The translations under genes were made by a program, and so were the position numbers. From Chitinophaga agri (GTDB taxonomy: Bacteria > Bacteroidota > Bacteroidia > Chitinophagales > Chitinophagaceae): a stretch of DNA of 64,000 nt. Of this stretch, positions 23,832 through 33,268 are shown in pieces. The stretch's first letter is position 1; each line of letters begins with the position of its first letter. The notes below the pieces were generated by a model. That model ran no database searches and was not told the DNA's origin. It saw nothing but the letters and a program-made list of their open reading frames with translations. The stretch covers positions 2,418,001 through 2,482,000 of the forward strand of contig NZ_CP048113.1 of the NCBI RefSeq assembly GCF_010093065.1, given 5' to 3'.

Positions 23832-26640
23832 TATACAAACGCGGCATAAAACAGCTGCCGCTTTCCTGAGAGGCAACTCACCGGAACAATGGTTCCGTGA
23901 GATGAATGAATGGCAGATACCACTACAGCATCTCACCGGACTACTGCTGCCTGCACATAAAAACACCGTGGAACCGGGAGGCTTGCTGGTTATCTTTAAA
24001 AATGATATTCCTGCTCCCGATAAGATCATCCATGCATATGGTGTGATTAACGACAACCTGTTTATTCCGGTAAATGCACAGATCATACCTGCCGTTACTG
24101 CGGAAGAAATGAAGGAGCTGCTGATATGGCACCGCCAGGTAATGCATCCGGGGATTGGTTTCATTGGTTATGAAGCAAGAGATGAAAGACCACTTTCCTC
24201 CTTCATTACACCAGGTAGCGAGGTACAACGCTCCTGGGGACATGCACATCCGGGATTACCACTACTGGCGCCACTTACCAGCATTGGTGTGGCAAGGTCG
24301 CAGGAGGAAGAGATCAGTGACATGCTGGGCATCTACGAACAACGGCCGCTGGATGAATTACCAGAAGACGATACACCCCTGACTGACGATCATATTGCGT
24401 CGGAAGACAGACGGTCATTTACTGACAGGGAACTTCCCTCCTTCTTCCGGTACAATCCGCTGGGTATCATGCTGGCAGCCATCTTAGCCGGCCTGGCTAA
24501 GCTGTTTTCTTTCGGCGGCCGCACCTTTATGGGTATGGGACGTGGCGGCTTTTCCCGTGGTGAAGGCGATGGAGGCCATACATTCGGCCGTTCCCGTAAA
24601 CGGAATGGTCCTGATGATCTGAAAAACTTACAGACAAAAAGAGACCGGGAACTGGAACGATTACTCCGGTTATTTGATACGAACCTGTCAGAAGCCTTAA
24701 AGTTTGCGATTCCCCTGCAGGACAATGGGGCCGGTAGAGGAACGGCCAGTCCTTCGGCACGGTTAGGAGAAAGATCTACCGACTTTAATATGGGTTCACT
24801 GTTCAGCAACAGACCCGTAGACGGATGGTCCGTTGGGGATGACCATGGAACACGACTGCGGCAGAAATATGAGGAACAGGCAAAGAAAGCGACAGAAGAT
24901 GGTAACCACCGGCAGGCGGCCTACATCTATGCACATCTGCTGGGCGACCTGAACCGGGCAGCCAAAGTACTGGAATGGGGCAGGTTTTATCATGAAGCGG
25001 CTACCCTTTATCTCAACCATCTTAAGCAGCCACTGGAAGCCGCCAGATGTTATGAGGAGGGCGGATTACTGCTGGATGCCATCAGGATCTACAAGGAACA
25101 GGAGAAATTTGAGAAGACCGGAGACCTGCTGATGCAGTTGTCACAGACAGGTAGTGGGCAGCAATATTACCAGCTGGCGACAGATAGGTCCCTGCGCAAA
25201 AAGGACTTTCTGGATGCCGCACGTATACAGCACGATAAACGCAAAGATCCTGATGCCGCCTGTGAGACCCTCCTGAAGGGCTGGCAGATGAACTATGATG
25301 GGGTGAAATGCCTGAACAGGTACCTGAAAATCAGCAATGAGCTGGATAAAGAAAGGTTAGCGGAAAAGATCGAACTGGTCTACACAGAAAAAACAGCGCC
25401 TGTCCAACTGGAAACCCTGCTGGACACCCTGATCGGTTTCCGGCCTGATATGAATGATGCCGCCAAAGATACCACCACAAGGATCGCCTTTGAGGTAATA
25501 AGTCCGCTGGTTGAAAAAGGAAAGGAAGAGAAGCTGGAAATACTGAAAAAAGTGCTGCCGGGAGATAAGCAGTTATCATCCGATATTCAGCGCTACCTGC
25601 ACCGGAATAAATATCCGGATGCACAGATGAACATGGAGCATAGTTTCAAACTGCGGGAAGACATTGAATGGTGTGGCGCGACGTCCGTCAATAACCAGCT
25701 GGTGTTTGTAGGTATGAAAGAAACCCGGCTGTTTGTGGTGCGGATGCTGCCGAATGGCCGTCAGCAGTATTACTCCTGGGAATCGAAACACCTGGCAGAT
25801 AATTTAGACAGGAAACGGAAAGTCATGCTTTATCCCTACTTCCCGGTCAGTGGCGACAACCGTTACTATAGACAGACCATGTTCCTGCAAACAGATCGTG
25901 GAGTGATAGACCTGGGAAAGCTGGTATTGCCTGCAGAAAAACCGTTTGAAGGAACGATCGTGCTGGATACAACCGATTATTCCATTCATGGGGATATGCA
26001 GGGTATCACAACAGATAAAGATGAACAGGTCATCACCCTGATGACCGATAAAAAGAACGGACAGGCAATATTACGCGATTTTCACCAGGATGAGGAGCTG
26101 CAGCAGGTCAGATGTTATAATGCGGAGGACAATTCGCCGGTGATCATCCCTAAAAGGATTAAAAATACAGTAGATCTGCAACTCTATGGTAATGAACCAT
26201 TTTTCACCTGGTACGGCAACAGACTGTACCGGTTCAATTCGATCGGAGAGACTGAGATCCTGAAAACAGCGGCCGCCATTGATAACCTGGCCATCTATCA
26301 AACCGTCAGGGCCACTACACTGGTGGTATCTACAGCAAAAGGATGCTACTGGGTCCTGGATGATAAGGATGGCTTCAGGGTGATCACCAGCAACTTTACC
26401 GCCGAGCCGCATACCGGCCCCTGGAAGATGCTATCCGACGAACGACTGGTAATGGCCAATAAGACCACAGGAGCGACCGTCTATGAGTTTAACAATAAAA
26501 ACGGGGGAAGAACGGTACAGCAGCTGAAAACCGCCTCCGCCATCAGATTTATCCTGATGATGCACCATCCTGATCAGGTATTCCTGGTTGATGACAAAGG
26601 CAGGACGTCCCTGCACGAAATCAACGCTTCAGGAAGATAG
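23809..26640 (+). CDS. Large helical-solenoid/propeller protein of the ternary system (bpX6-like)
   Basis: A 943-residue protein closing the operon. Residues 1-165: globular N-terminal domain, probably the domain called bpX6 (number from memory). Residues ~217-235: a hydrophobic segment (GIMLAAILAGLAKLFSF) flanked by a Gly/Arg-rich stretch, so it may insert in a membrane. Residues ~350-605: short helical pairs in TPR/COP-like style (AAYIYAHLLGDLNRAA, EAARCYEEGGLLLDAIRIY, KTGDLLMQL). Residues ~620-943: strand-rich repeats fitting a second beta-propeller (NQLVFVGMKETRLFVVR, RLYRFNSIGETEIL). No enzyme motif. I infer a scaffold or sensor/effector linking the MoxR-vWA switch to the membrane or to a target. 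Confidence 0.78.
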   Translation: MLLQLQPDIQTRHKTAAAFLRGNSPEQWFREMNEWQIPLQHLTGLLLPAHKNTVEPGGLLVIFKNDIPAPDKIIHAYGVINDNLFIPVNAQIIPAVTAEEMKELLIWHRQVMHPGIGFIGYEARDERPLSSFITPGSEVQRSWGHAHPGLPLLAPLTSIGVARSQEEEISDMLGIYEQRPLDELPEDDTPLTDDHIASEDRRSFTDRELPSFFRYNPLGIMLAAILAGLAKLFSFGGRTFMGMGRGGFSRGEGDGGHTFGRSRKRNGPDDLKNLQTKRDRELERLLRLFDTNLSEALKFAIPLQDNGAGRGTASPSARLGERSTDFNMGSLFSNRPVDGWSVGDDHGTRLRQKYEEQAKKATEDGNHRQAAYIYAHLLGDLNRAAKVLEWGRFYHEAATLYLNHLKQPLEAARCYEEGGLLLDAIRIYKEQEKFEKTGDLLMQLSQTGSGQQYYQLATDRSLRKKDFLDAARIQHDKRKDPDAACETLLKGWQMNYDGVKCLNRYLKISNELDKERLAEKIELVYTEKTAPVQLETLLDTLIGFRPDMNDAAKDTTTRIAFEVISPLVEKGKEEKLEILKKVLPGDKQLSSDIQRYLHRNKYPDAQMNMEHSFKLREDIEWCGATSVNNQLVFVGMKETRLFVVRMLPNGRQQYYSWESKHLADNLDRKRKVMLYPYFPVSGDNRYYRQTMFLQTDRGVIDLGKLVLPAEKPFEGTIVLDTTDYSIHGDMQGITTDKDEQVITLMTDKKNGQAILRDFHQDEELQQVRCYNAEDNSPVIIPKRIKNTVDLQLYGNEPFFTWYGNRLYRFNSIGETEILKTAAAIDNLAIYQTVRATTLVVSTAKGCYWVLDDKDGFRVITSNFTAEPHTGPWKMLSDERLVMANKTTGATVYEFNNKNGGRTVQQLKTASAIRFILMMHHPDQVFLVDDKGRTSLHEINASGR

Positions 26641-26703
26641 CCAATTTAAGTTTTAATTAACGTTCGGGGTGGACGGAATGATCTTAATCCGGCGTTTGTG
26701 GCG

Positions 26704-26711
26704 TAAATTTG
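26704..26711 (+). promoter_or_regulatory. -7 element before the TetR-type regulator
   Basis: TAAATTTG matches TAnnTTTG, about 70 nt before the ATG at 26780, so the TetR/ABC1 pair is transcribed separately from the ternary operon. Confidence 0.5.
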
Positions 26712-26779
26712 TAATAGCGGATTATGCTACACGCACTAATCTGCCGTCATGTTTTTACTTACACGCCAAACCCTGGATC

Positions 26780-27406
26780 ATGGATAAAAAACTCATACGC
26801 GACGCTTATAAAACTTACTGGCTGGAAAATGGTAAAAAGCCTGTTTCTGTGTATACCTTCTGTCAGCAGCTGGAGATCTCAGAAACAAACTTTTACGACA
26901 GCTATTCCTCATTTGATGCACTGGAGAAAGACATCTGGCGCGCCTTCCTGGAAGAGACACTGGACAAGCTGAAGGAGGACGAGATCTATCAGAACTATTC
27001 TGCCCGGGAGAAACTGCTGACTTTTTATTTCCTCTGGGTACAGACATTACGCGAAAACAGAAGTTATATTTTACAGCAGAAAGAGCAATACCTGGTACCA
27101 GGTCTGCACCTGGACAAACTGGAAGCCTTCCGTATCGCGTTTTATGACTATATCCGTGCACTCATCCTGGAAGGTTATCAGACGGGTGAGATCAAGGAAC
27201 GTAAGTACATTTCTGACCAGTATGTACACGGTTTCTGGTTACAGGCCCTGTTTGTACTGCGTTACTGGACAAAAGATGACAGTGACCGCTTTGAAATGAC
27301 AGATGCTGCCATCGAAAAAGCCGTTAATCTGAGCTTCCAGCTGATCAGTTCCAATACGCTTGACAGCATACTGGACTTTGGAAAATTCATGTTTGCAAGG
27401 AAATAA
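26780..27406 (+). CDS. TetR/AcrR-family transcriptional regulator
   Basis: A 208-residue protein. The frame is open from 26669, but the ATG at 26780 (MDKKLIRDAYKTYWLENG) begins a normal TetR-type N-terminal helix. The helix-turn-helix region PVSVYTFCQQLEISETNFYDSYSSFDALEKDIW follows the TetR pattern (helix, turn, recognition helix with FYDSYSS in place of LYYHF). The C-terminal ~140 residues are the helical ligand/dimerisation domain. It lies 7 bp before the ABC1-kinase gene, a pairing that suggests it controls that gene and itself. No operator could be assigned. Confidence 0.85.
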   Translation: MDKKLIRDAYKTYWLENGKKPVSVYTFCQQLEISETNFYDSYSSFDALEKDIWRAFLEETLDKLKEDEIYQNYSAREKLLTFYFLWVQTLRENRSYILQQKEQYLVPGLHLDKLEAFRIAFYDYIRALILEGYQTGEIKERKYISDQYVHGFWLQALFVLRYWTKDDSDRFEMTDAAIEKAVNLSFQLISSNTLDSILDFGKFMFARK

Positions 27407-27413
27407 TACGGTG

Positions 27414-28736
27414 ATGAAAGAACAAACTAATATCCCTACCGGAAAAGTTGAACGTGCCAGCAAATTTGTTACGACGGGATTAAAAGTAGGTACCAATTAC
27501 CTTAAACATTATACAAAGAAACTTATTGATCCTTCTATTAGCAGAGAAGAGCTGCATGCCGACAATGCAGAGGACATTTACGACACCCTCAGCAATCTGA
27601 AAGGAAGCGCATTGAAAGTTGCGCAGATGCTTAGTATGGACCGCGGCATGCTGCCAAAGGCTTATTCAGAGCGTTTTGCCATGTCTCAGTACAGTGCCCC
27701 TCCCCTTTCCGGCCCGCTGGTGATCAATACATTTATAAAGACACTGGGCAAATCTCCTTCCCAGCTATATGATAAGTTTGAGATGCAGGCGTCTAATGCA
27801 GCGTCTATCGGACAGGTGCATAAGGCCGTAAAATGGGGGAAGGACCTGGCGGTGAAGATCCAGTATCCGGGAGTGGCGAACAGTGTTAAATCCGACTTAC
27901 GTATCGTAAAGCCTTTCGCCATGCGTATCGTAGGAATGACAGAAGTGGATATGGACAAGTACTTCCAGGAAATAGAAGGAAAGCTGCTGGAAGAAACTGA
28001 TTACCAACTGGAGATAAGACGCTCTATAGAAGTATCTGAGAAATGCGCGCATATTCCAAATCTTGTATTCCCGGTATATTACCCGGAACTCTCAAGTGAC
28101 AGGATCATTACGATGGACTGGCTCAAAGGGTTCCACCTGAAAGAATTCCTGGAACGTGATCCGTCTCAGGAAGCACGTAATCAGATCGGACAGGCACTGT
28201 GGGACTTCTACCAGTTCCAGGTACATGCGCTAAAACAGGTACATGCCGATCCGCACCCGGGCAATTTCCTGATGCGGGAAGATGGTACTGTAGGTGTGTT
28301 TGACTTTGGTTGTATCAAGGAAATTCCGGAGGACTTCTACGTTAATTACTTCCTGCTGACCAATAAAGAGGTACTGAAAGATGAAGTAAGGCGTAGAGAG
28401 ATCTATACGAACCTGGAAATGATCCATCCGAGTGATACCGAAAAAGAAGTGGTATTCTTCTCAGGGCTGTTCCAGCGTATGATCGATCTGCTGACGCTTC
28501 CGTTCACCCAGGAGGAATTTGACTTTGGCAATGAGTCCTATTTCACGGAAATATATGCCTACATGGACTACCTCTCCAATCTGAAGGAAGTAAGAGAGTC
28601 CAAGGTAGCGAGGGGTTCCCGACACTCGCTGTATGTGAACAGAACGTATTTCGGCCTGTATTCTATCCTGAGTGACCTGAAGGCAAAGGTCATCACCAAT
28701 GAGGCACGTATCCAGACAATGATGCACCCGGCATAA
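27414..28736 (+). CDS. ABC1/AarF (UbiB-like) atypical kinase family protein
   Basis: A 440-residue ADCK/UbiB-family protein. Seen: the N-terminal family motif as LKGSALKVAQMLSMD (a variant of the usual KxGQ, with VAQ), the Ala-rich SNAASIGQVHKA, the lysine strand DLAVKIQYPG, the acidic ETDYQLE, the catalytic loop HADPHPGNFLM and the metal-binding FDFG. These proteins are ATP-binding and linked to quinone or lipid handling at the membrane. No transmembrane helix is obvious at the C-terminus. The start is the ATG at 27414; the track-style extension overlaps the TetR gene. A terminator follows. Confidence 0.9.
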   Translation: MKEQTNIPTGKVERASKFVTTGLKVGTNYLKHYTKKLIDPSISREELHADNAEDIYDTLSNLKGSALKVAQMLSMDRGMLPKAYSERFAMSQYSAPPLSGPLVINTFIKTLGKSPSQLYDKFEMQASNAASIGQVHKAVKWGKDLAVKIQYPGVANSVKSDLRIVKPFAMRIVGMTEVDMDKYFQEIEGKLLEETDYQLEIRRSIEVSEKCAHIPNLVFPVYYPELSSDRIITMDWLKGFHLKEFLERDPSQEARNQIGQALWDFYQFQVHALKQVHADPHPGNFLMREDGTVGVFDFGCIKEIPEDFYVNYFLLTNKEVLKDEVRRREIYTNLEMIHPSDTEKEVVFFSGLFQRMIDLLTLPFTQEEFDFGNESYFTEIYAYMDYLSNLKEVRESKVARGSRHSLYVNRTYFGLYSILSDLKAKVITNEARIQTMMHPA

Positions 28737-28765
28737 AACCCGGCTGATGACATATATTTAACAGC

Positions 28766-28818
28766 ACCGGCATGGTCAGTATAGTCTTTCAGGTTATACA
28801 GATCGTGCCGGTTTTTTG
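28766..28818 (+). terminator. Terminator after the ABC1-like gene
   Basis: ACCGGCA (28766-28772) pairs with TGCCGGT (28806-28812), followed by a T-run. The loop is long (33 nt), so efficiency may vary. Confidence 0.65.
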
Positions 28819-29052
28819 TTTAACATGTAGTGCTGCATATATGATAAATTATCTGTTTTTAAACTTTTTTTAACAAAACTTAACACTCCGATAATACATA
28901 AACAATTGTTAATCAGTATTATTATATGATCATTAAAAGTCCGTTAACATTCTGTTAAAATCCATTAACAGGTTTGGTAAATAAATCCTACTATTTTTAT
29001 AGGGTCAGGTAAACACGCAGGTTCACTTATCGAAAGGTTTTTAGATTAAGTA

Positions 29053-29139
29053 ATGCAGATCAATGAATTGGTCCCTGGTGCTGAGAGATTCCAGTTTTTG
29101 AGAGAGAAGGCAAAACCAAAATTAAAAGTAGAAAGATAG
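29053..29139 (+). CDS. Possible 28-residue peptide (tentative)
   Basis: ATG at 29053 to TAG at 29137-29139 gives a short, charged, Lys/Glu/Arg-rich peptide beginning MQINELVPGAERFQFLREKA. It lies alone in a long intergenic region, 290 bases before the discoidin lipoprotein gene. It could be a leader peptide, a remnant, or chance. No ribosome-binding purine run is clear. I do not recognise it. Confidence 0.25.
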   Translation: MQINELVPGAERFQFLREKAKPKLKVER

Positions 29140-29425
29140 CGTGTTATCAGCCTATGCCGGATAATAACTCTATCCCTAAGGAATAGCTAGTTCGTCGTTA
29201 TAAAAATTAAATCAGCCACAAATGGGGGAAGTAGGTCGTCTTATATCTCTGTAAGTGAACAAAAGCAGTAATGCTTAATTATTTTTTCTTGTGAACGTCT
29301 CTGTACAAACGGGGACAGGCTGTCATCTGCCCTATCGTGTCCACACACGACAGGAACAGAACAGGATTCTTATGCGCCTTAATGAACAATGCTGACTAAA
29401 ACAAGCAATTCAAGCCAAAATCGAT

Positions 29426-30007
29426 ATGAACATGAAGATTTACAAACTAACCAACATTAAAGCTCTGGTCTTCCTTGCGCTGATAATGGCGGTGCTTACA
29501 GGATGCGACAAAAAGAAAGAACGCGTCTATGAATTACTACCTCCTGATCCGGAAACCGAAAAAGACCTCACTGAACTGGCCATCAACATGACCGTAAGCA
29601 TTGAGAACTCTGGTGGTGCTAACGCTGGCGAGGGTTCCAGGAAACTGATCGACAATGACCTCGATTCCAAGTTCCTGATCTTCTCTTTTGATCCGACCTT
29701 CTACATTCAACTGGAATATGATATAGCAGAGCGACTGGATGCATACACACTGACCTCTGCAAACGATGCGGATGGCAGAGATCCGAAAAACTGGAAAATA
29801 CTGGCTTCAAACGATAAGGCTACCTGGACAGAACTGGACAATCAGACCAACCAGGCATTCGACGCTAGAAGGAAAACTGTACGTTATGAATTCACCAATA
29901 GTGAGAAATTCAAATACTACCGCTTTGCGATCTCTGAGCTGAAAGGTGGTACAAGTGGTCTCTTCCAGCTGGCTGAATGGCGCGTGATCAGAAGACCACA
30001 ACAATAA
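29426..30007 (+). CDS. F5/8-type C (discoidin) domain lipoprotein
   Basis: A 193-residue lipoprotein. Signal and lipobox: hydrophobic core ALVFLALIMAVLTGC with Cys followed by DKKKE. The mature part is one discoidin-like jelly roll: LIDNDLDSKFLIFS, YIQLEYDIAERLDAYTLTSANDADGRDPKNWKILASND, ending FKYYRFAISEL and LFQLAEWRVI. Such domains bind carbohydrates or proteins on the cell surface. It is first in the Sus-like cluster, 80 bp before susC. Putting the binding lipoprotein before susC is unusual, since such genes normally follow susD. Role as an auxiliary binding protein (SusE/F-like) is inferred. Confidence 0.85.
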   Translation: MNMKIYKLTNIKALVFLALIMAVLTGCDKKKERVYELLPPDPETEKDLTELAINMTVSIENSGGANAGEGSRKLIDNDLDSKFLIFSFDPTFYIQLEYDIAERLDAYTLTSANDADGRDPKNWKILASNDKATWTELDNQTNQAFDARRKTVRYEFTNSEKFKYYRFAISELKGGTSGLFQLAEWRVIRRPQQ

Positions 30008-30087
30008 CAAAAAAAAAGTCTTATCGGAGTAGCATCATGACCGATCTGTCCCTGATAATATTTCCATAATCAACCAAACAAAGCACT

Positions 30088-33000
30088 ATGCTTGGAAATT
30101 TTAAAAAGTCTCTTACGATGGGTGGCCTATGCCTGTCGGGTCTATTAGTCACTACGGCGGTTGTCGCACAACAAGCCGAAAAGATCACCATCACAGGTAA
30201 CGTAAAAGATGAGCTGAGAGCTGTGATGCCTGGCGTTATGATCATCAACCAGACTTCCAAGGCTGGCGTTCCTACTGATGAAAAAGGTAACTTCTCTATC
30301 AATGCAAAAAGAGGTGATACCCTGGTAGCACGTCTTGTGGGATATGAACCTTACCTGTTTGTAATCAACAAAACAATTGATTTTGATATTACCCTGAAAG
30401 CCACCAACAGCTCCCTGAATGAGGTAGTAGTAGTGGGTTTCGGCCAACAAAAAAAGATCAGCCTCGTTGGTGCACAGTCTTCAGTAAAAGTGGAAGACCT
30501 GAAACAACCGGTAGCTAACCTGAGTGCTGCACTCGCTGGCCGTATCGCTGGTGTGGTAGGTGTTCAGCGTTCCGGTTTACCTGGTTCCAACAGTGCTGAC
30601 CTGTGGATCCGTGGTATCTCTACCTTTAACAAGTCTGGTAACAATGCCTCTCCGCTGATCGTAGTGGATGGTGTACAGGGTCGTGATATCAATACCTTTG
30701 ATCCGGAAGATATCGCTTCCTTCACGGTACTGAAAGATGCGGCTGCTACCGCTGTATATGGTGTGGCGGGTGCAAACGGCGTTGTGATCGTTACCACCAA
30801 AAAAGGTATACCCGGCAAAGCCAATCTGATGTTCAACTATAACCATGGTATCACTTCTTTCACCAAGGTACCTGAACTGACGGACGGTGTGATGTACATG
30901 ATGCTGCGCAACGAAGCACAGCGTAATACCGGCCTGACTCCAGAGTACTCCAACAATACTATCAACTCCACTATTCTGAAAGAAGATCCGAACTTATATC
31001 CGAATGTGGATTGGATGGACGCGCTTTTCAAAGACGTGAGCCAGAACAGACGTGCTAACTTCAGCGCGCGTGGTGGTACTGATGCATCTGCTTACTATGT
31101 GTCTCTCGGCTACTACGATGAAACGAGCTTGCTGAACACAGACGCCCTGCAGAGCTATAATGCATCTACCCGTTACAAACGTTACAACTTTACTTCCAAC
31201 GTAAATATGAACTGGACCAAGACCACCAAATTTGATCTCGGTATCCAGGGCTATATTTCCTCTATGAACCAGCCTGATGTTGGACCTGAAGACGCGTTCC
31301 GTAACGTGATGCAGACCAACCCTGTGCTTTATCCGATCATGTATCCGGGTAACCTGGTGCCAAGTGTGAACTCACAGGGTGCACAGCCAAACCCATATGC
31401 GCAGATCACACAGACCGGTTACAGGAACACCTTCTCTAACCAGGTATATTCCAATGCACGTATCTCTCAGGACCTGAAAATGATCACTCCGGGATTATCT
31501 GCTTACGGTTTATTCTCATTTGACGTATATAATACACACCAGATCCGCCGCTACCGCAACAGAAGCGCGTACCTGATCAACAAGGCGCGTCCTTACAACG
31601 CAGATGGCAGCATCAACCTGAACCTGATCTCTAATGGTAGTGATGACCTGAAGTACGAGCGTGGAAACAACTCTAACCGTCAGTTCTACGTAGAGGGTGC
31701 AGTGAACTATGACAGAAACATCGGTAACAAAGGTCACCTGACTGCCATGTTCCTGTACAATCAGCGTGAAGAAGTGCAGGCATTCGCCGGTGACGTAACC
31801 AGCTCACTCCCCTACCGCAGCATGGGTCTGGCAGGTAGAGGTACTTACTCTTACGATGACAGATACTTTGCAGAGGTGAACTTCGGTTACAATGGTTCCG
31901 AAAACTTCGCACCAGGCAAGAAATTCGGTTTCTTCCCATCATTTGGTGTGGGTTGGGTGATCTCTAATGAAGCCTTCTTCGAAAACGCGAAACAATCTGT
32001 TCAGTTCTTCAAACTCCGTTACTCTGATGGTAAAGTAGGTGATGGCGGTAACGGTGGCCGTCGCTTCGGTTACCTGACACTGGTTGCTACGAATCCTAAT
32101 GGAGATGATGTGGGTATGGACTTCGGTAAGAATGGCGCCATTATCGGCAGAGATGGTACTGTCATCACTGACTATGGTTCCAATGTAACCTGGGCTACCT
32201 CCCACAAACAGGATTTAGGTATCGAGATCAGAACACTGAACGATCACCTGTCCCTGACAGCAGACTTCTTTAAAGAAAGACGTTCCGGCGTATTCCTGCA
32301 GAGAGCTTCCCTGTCTACTTTCATTGGTCTGAACTCTGCACCATGGGGTAACCTGGGTATCATCGAGAACAAAGGTATCGACGTAACCCTCGATGTAACT
32401 CCGGTGAAGATCGCCAAAGACCTGACGATCGATGGTCGTGCGACTTTCTCTTACAACAGGGATAAAGTAATTGAAAACGATCAGCCGGTACAGCCTTTCC
32501 CTTATATGGAAAAACGCGGTACTAACTATAACTCTACTTACGGTTATGTAGCAGAAGGACTGTTCGTTGATCAGTCAGATATCGACAAACATGCGAACCA
32601 GTCCATCTTTGGTACCGTACACCCTGGTGATATTAAATATGCTGACTTAAACGGCGACGGTATTATTAATGCGAACGACGTTAAACGTATCGGTAATGGT
32701 GATGTACCAACTACTATCTACGGTTTCGGTCTGAATATCACCTACAAAAACTTCTACATCGGCGCATTCTTCCAGGGTGTTGCAGGTGCTGACAGACTGC
32801 TGGGTGGCGATGGTATGATTCCATTTAACAACAGCACCGGTCCGGAAAGAAGTAACCTGTTTGCTATCGCAGAAGACAGATGGACAGAAGCTAACCCTAA
32901 CCAGAACGCCTTCTACCCTCGTCTCGCTTATGGTAACGCAGCTAACAAGAACAACTCTCAGACTTCCAGCTGGTGGATAAAAGACATTGATTTCCTCCGT

Positions 33001-33204
33001 CTTAAAACCGCTGACCTGGGTTACAACCTGCCTAAGAACGTGTTGAGAAAAGTAGGTATGAAGAATGCACGTGTATATATACAGGGTCTGAACCTGTTCT
33101 ACTGGAGCAAATTCAAACTGTGGGATCCTGAGCTGAACACCAACAACGGTACCAACTACCCGAACGTAAGATCTGTAAACATCGGTGTGCAGGCTAACTT
33201 CTAA
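30088..33204 (+). CDS. SusC/RagA-family TonB-linked outer-membrane transporter
   Basis: A 1038-residue TonB-dependent transporter. Signal peptide to about residue 28 (TTAVVAQQ). A CarboxypepD_reg-like beta-sandwich domain covers ~33-110, with the TonB-box region at NEVVVVGFGQQKK. The plug lies at ~125-240, with ADLWIRGISTF, PLIVVDGVQG and the conserved TVLKDAAATAVYGV. The remaining ~800 residues form the 22-strand barrel, ending NIGVQANF. It would pump a substrate bound by the paired SusD protein across the outer membrane, using TonB energy. Followed at 64 bp by susD. The substrate is unknown; the metallopeptidase nearby hints at peptide or glycoprotein uptake. Confidence 0.95.
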   Translation: MLGNFKKSLTMGGLCLSGLLVTTAVVAQQAEKITITGNVKDELRAVMPGVMIINQTSKAGVPTDEKGNFSINAKRGDTLVARLVGYEPYLFVINKTIDFDITLKATNSSLNEVVVVGFGQQKKISLVGAQSSVKVEDLKQPVANLSAALAGRIAGVVGVQRSGLPGSNSADLWIRGISTFNKSGNNASPLIVVDGVQGRDINTFDPEDIASFTVLKDAAATAVYGVAGANGVVIVTTKKGIPGKANLMFNYNHGITSFTKVPELTDGVMYMMLRNEAQRNTGLTPEYSNNTINSTILKEDPNLYPNVDWMDALFKDVSQNRRANFSARGGTDASAYYVSLGYYDETSLLNTDALQSYNASTRYKRYNFTSNVNMNWTKTTKFDLGIQGYISSMNQPDVGPEDAFRNVMQTNPVLYPIMYPGNLVPSVNSQGAQPNPYAQITQTGYRNTFSNQVYSNARISQDLKMITPGLSAYGLFSFDVYNTHQIRRYRNRSAYLINKARPYNADGSINLNLISNGSDDLKYERGNNSNRQFYVEGAVNYDRNIGNKGHLTAMFLYNQREEVQAFAGDVTSSLPYRSMGLAGRGTYSYDDRYFAEVNFGYNGSENFAPGKKFGFFPSFGVGWVISNEAFFENAKQSVQFFKLRYSDGKVGDGGNGGRRFGYLTLVATNPNGDDVGMDFGKNGAIIGRDGTVITDYGSNVTWATSHKQDLGIEIRTLNDHLSLTADFFKERRSGVFLQRASLSTFIGLNSAPWGNLGIIENKGIDVTLDVTPVKIAKDLTIDGRATFSYNRDKVIENDQPVQPFPYMEKRGTNYNSTYGYVAEGLFVDQSDIDKHANQSIFGTVHPGDIKYADLNGDGIINANDVKRIGNGDVPTTIYGFGLNITYKNFYIGAFFQGVAGADRLLGGDGMIPFNNSTGPERSNLFAIAEDRWTEANPNQNAFYPRLAYGNAANKNNSQTSSWWIKDIDFLRLKTADLGYNLPKNVLRKVGMKNARVYIQGLNLFYWSKFKLWDPELNTNNGTNYPNVRSVNIGVQANF

Positions 33205-33268
33205 ACCAGGCTTTGAATTACCCGGTATCGTGTATAACGGGATATGTGACAATGTCAAACACTAGCAA

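Larger units (their letters stand above)
28737..29425. other. Long intergenic region upstream of the SusC/SusD locus
   Basis: About 690 bases. After the terminator comes an AT-rich stretch (28830-29010) with several GTTAA/TTAAC copies, for example near 28871, 28909, 28943, 28953 and 28965, that could be regulator sites. It also contains a 28-codon frame (29053-29139) and a 10-codon frame near 29222. No clear TAnnTTTG promoter element was found for the following gene. No sigma/anti-sigma pair or two-component regulator is next to it. Confidence 0.5.

Noticed and set aside
18824..26640. Diversity-generating retroelement linked to the ternary operon
   Set aside because: No reverse transcriptase and no template/variable repeat pair in or near the operon.
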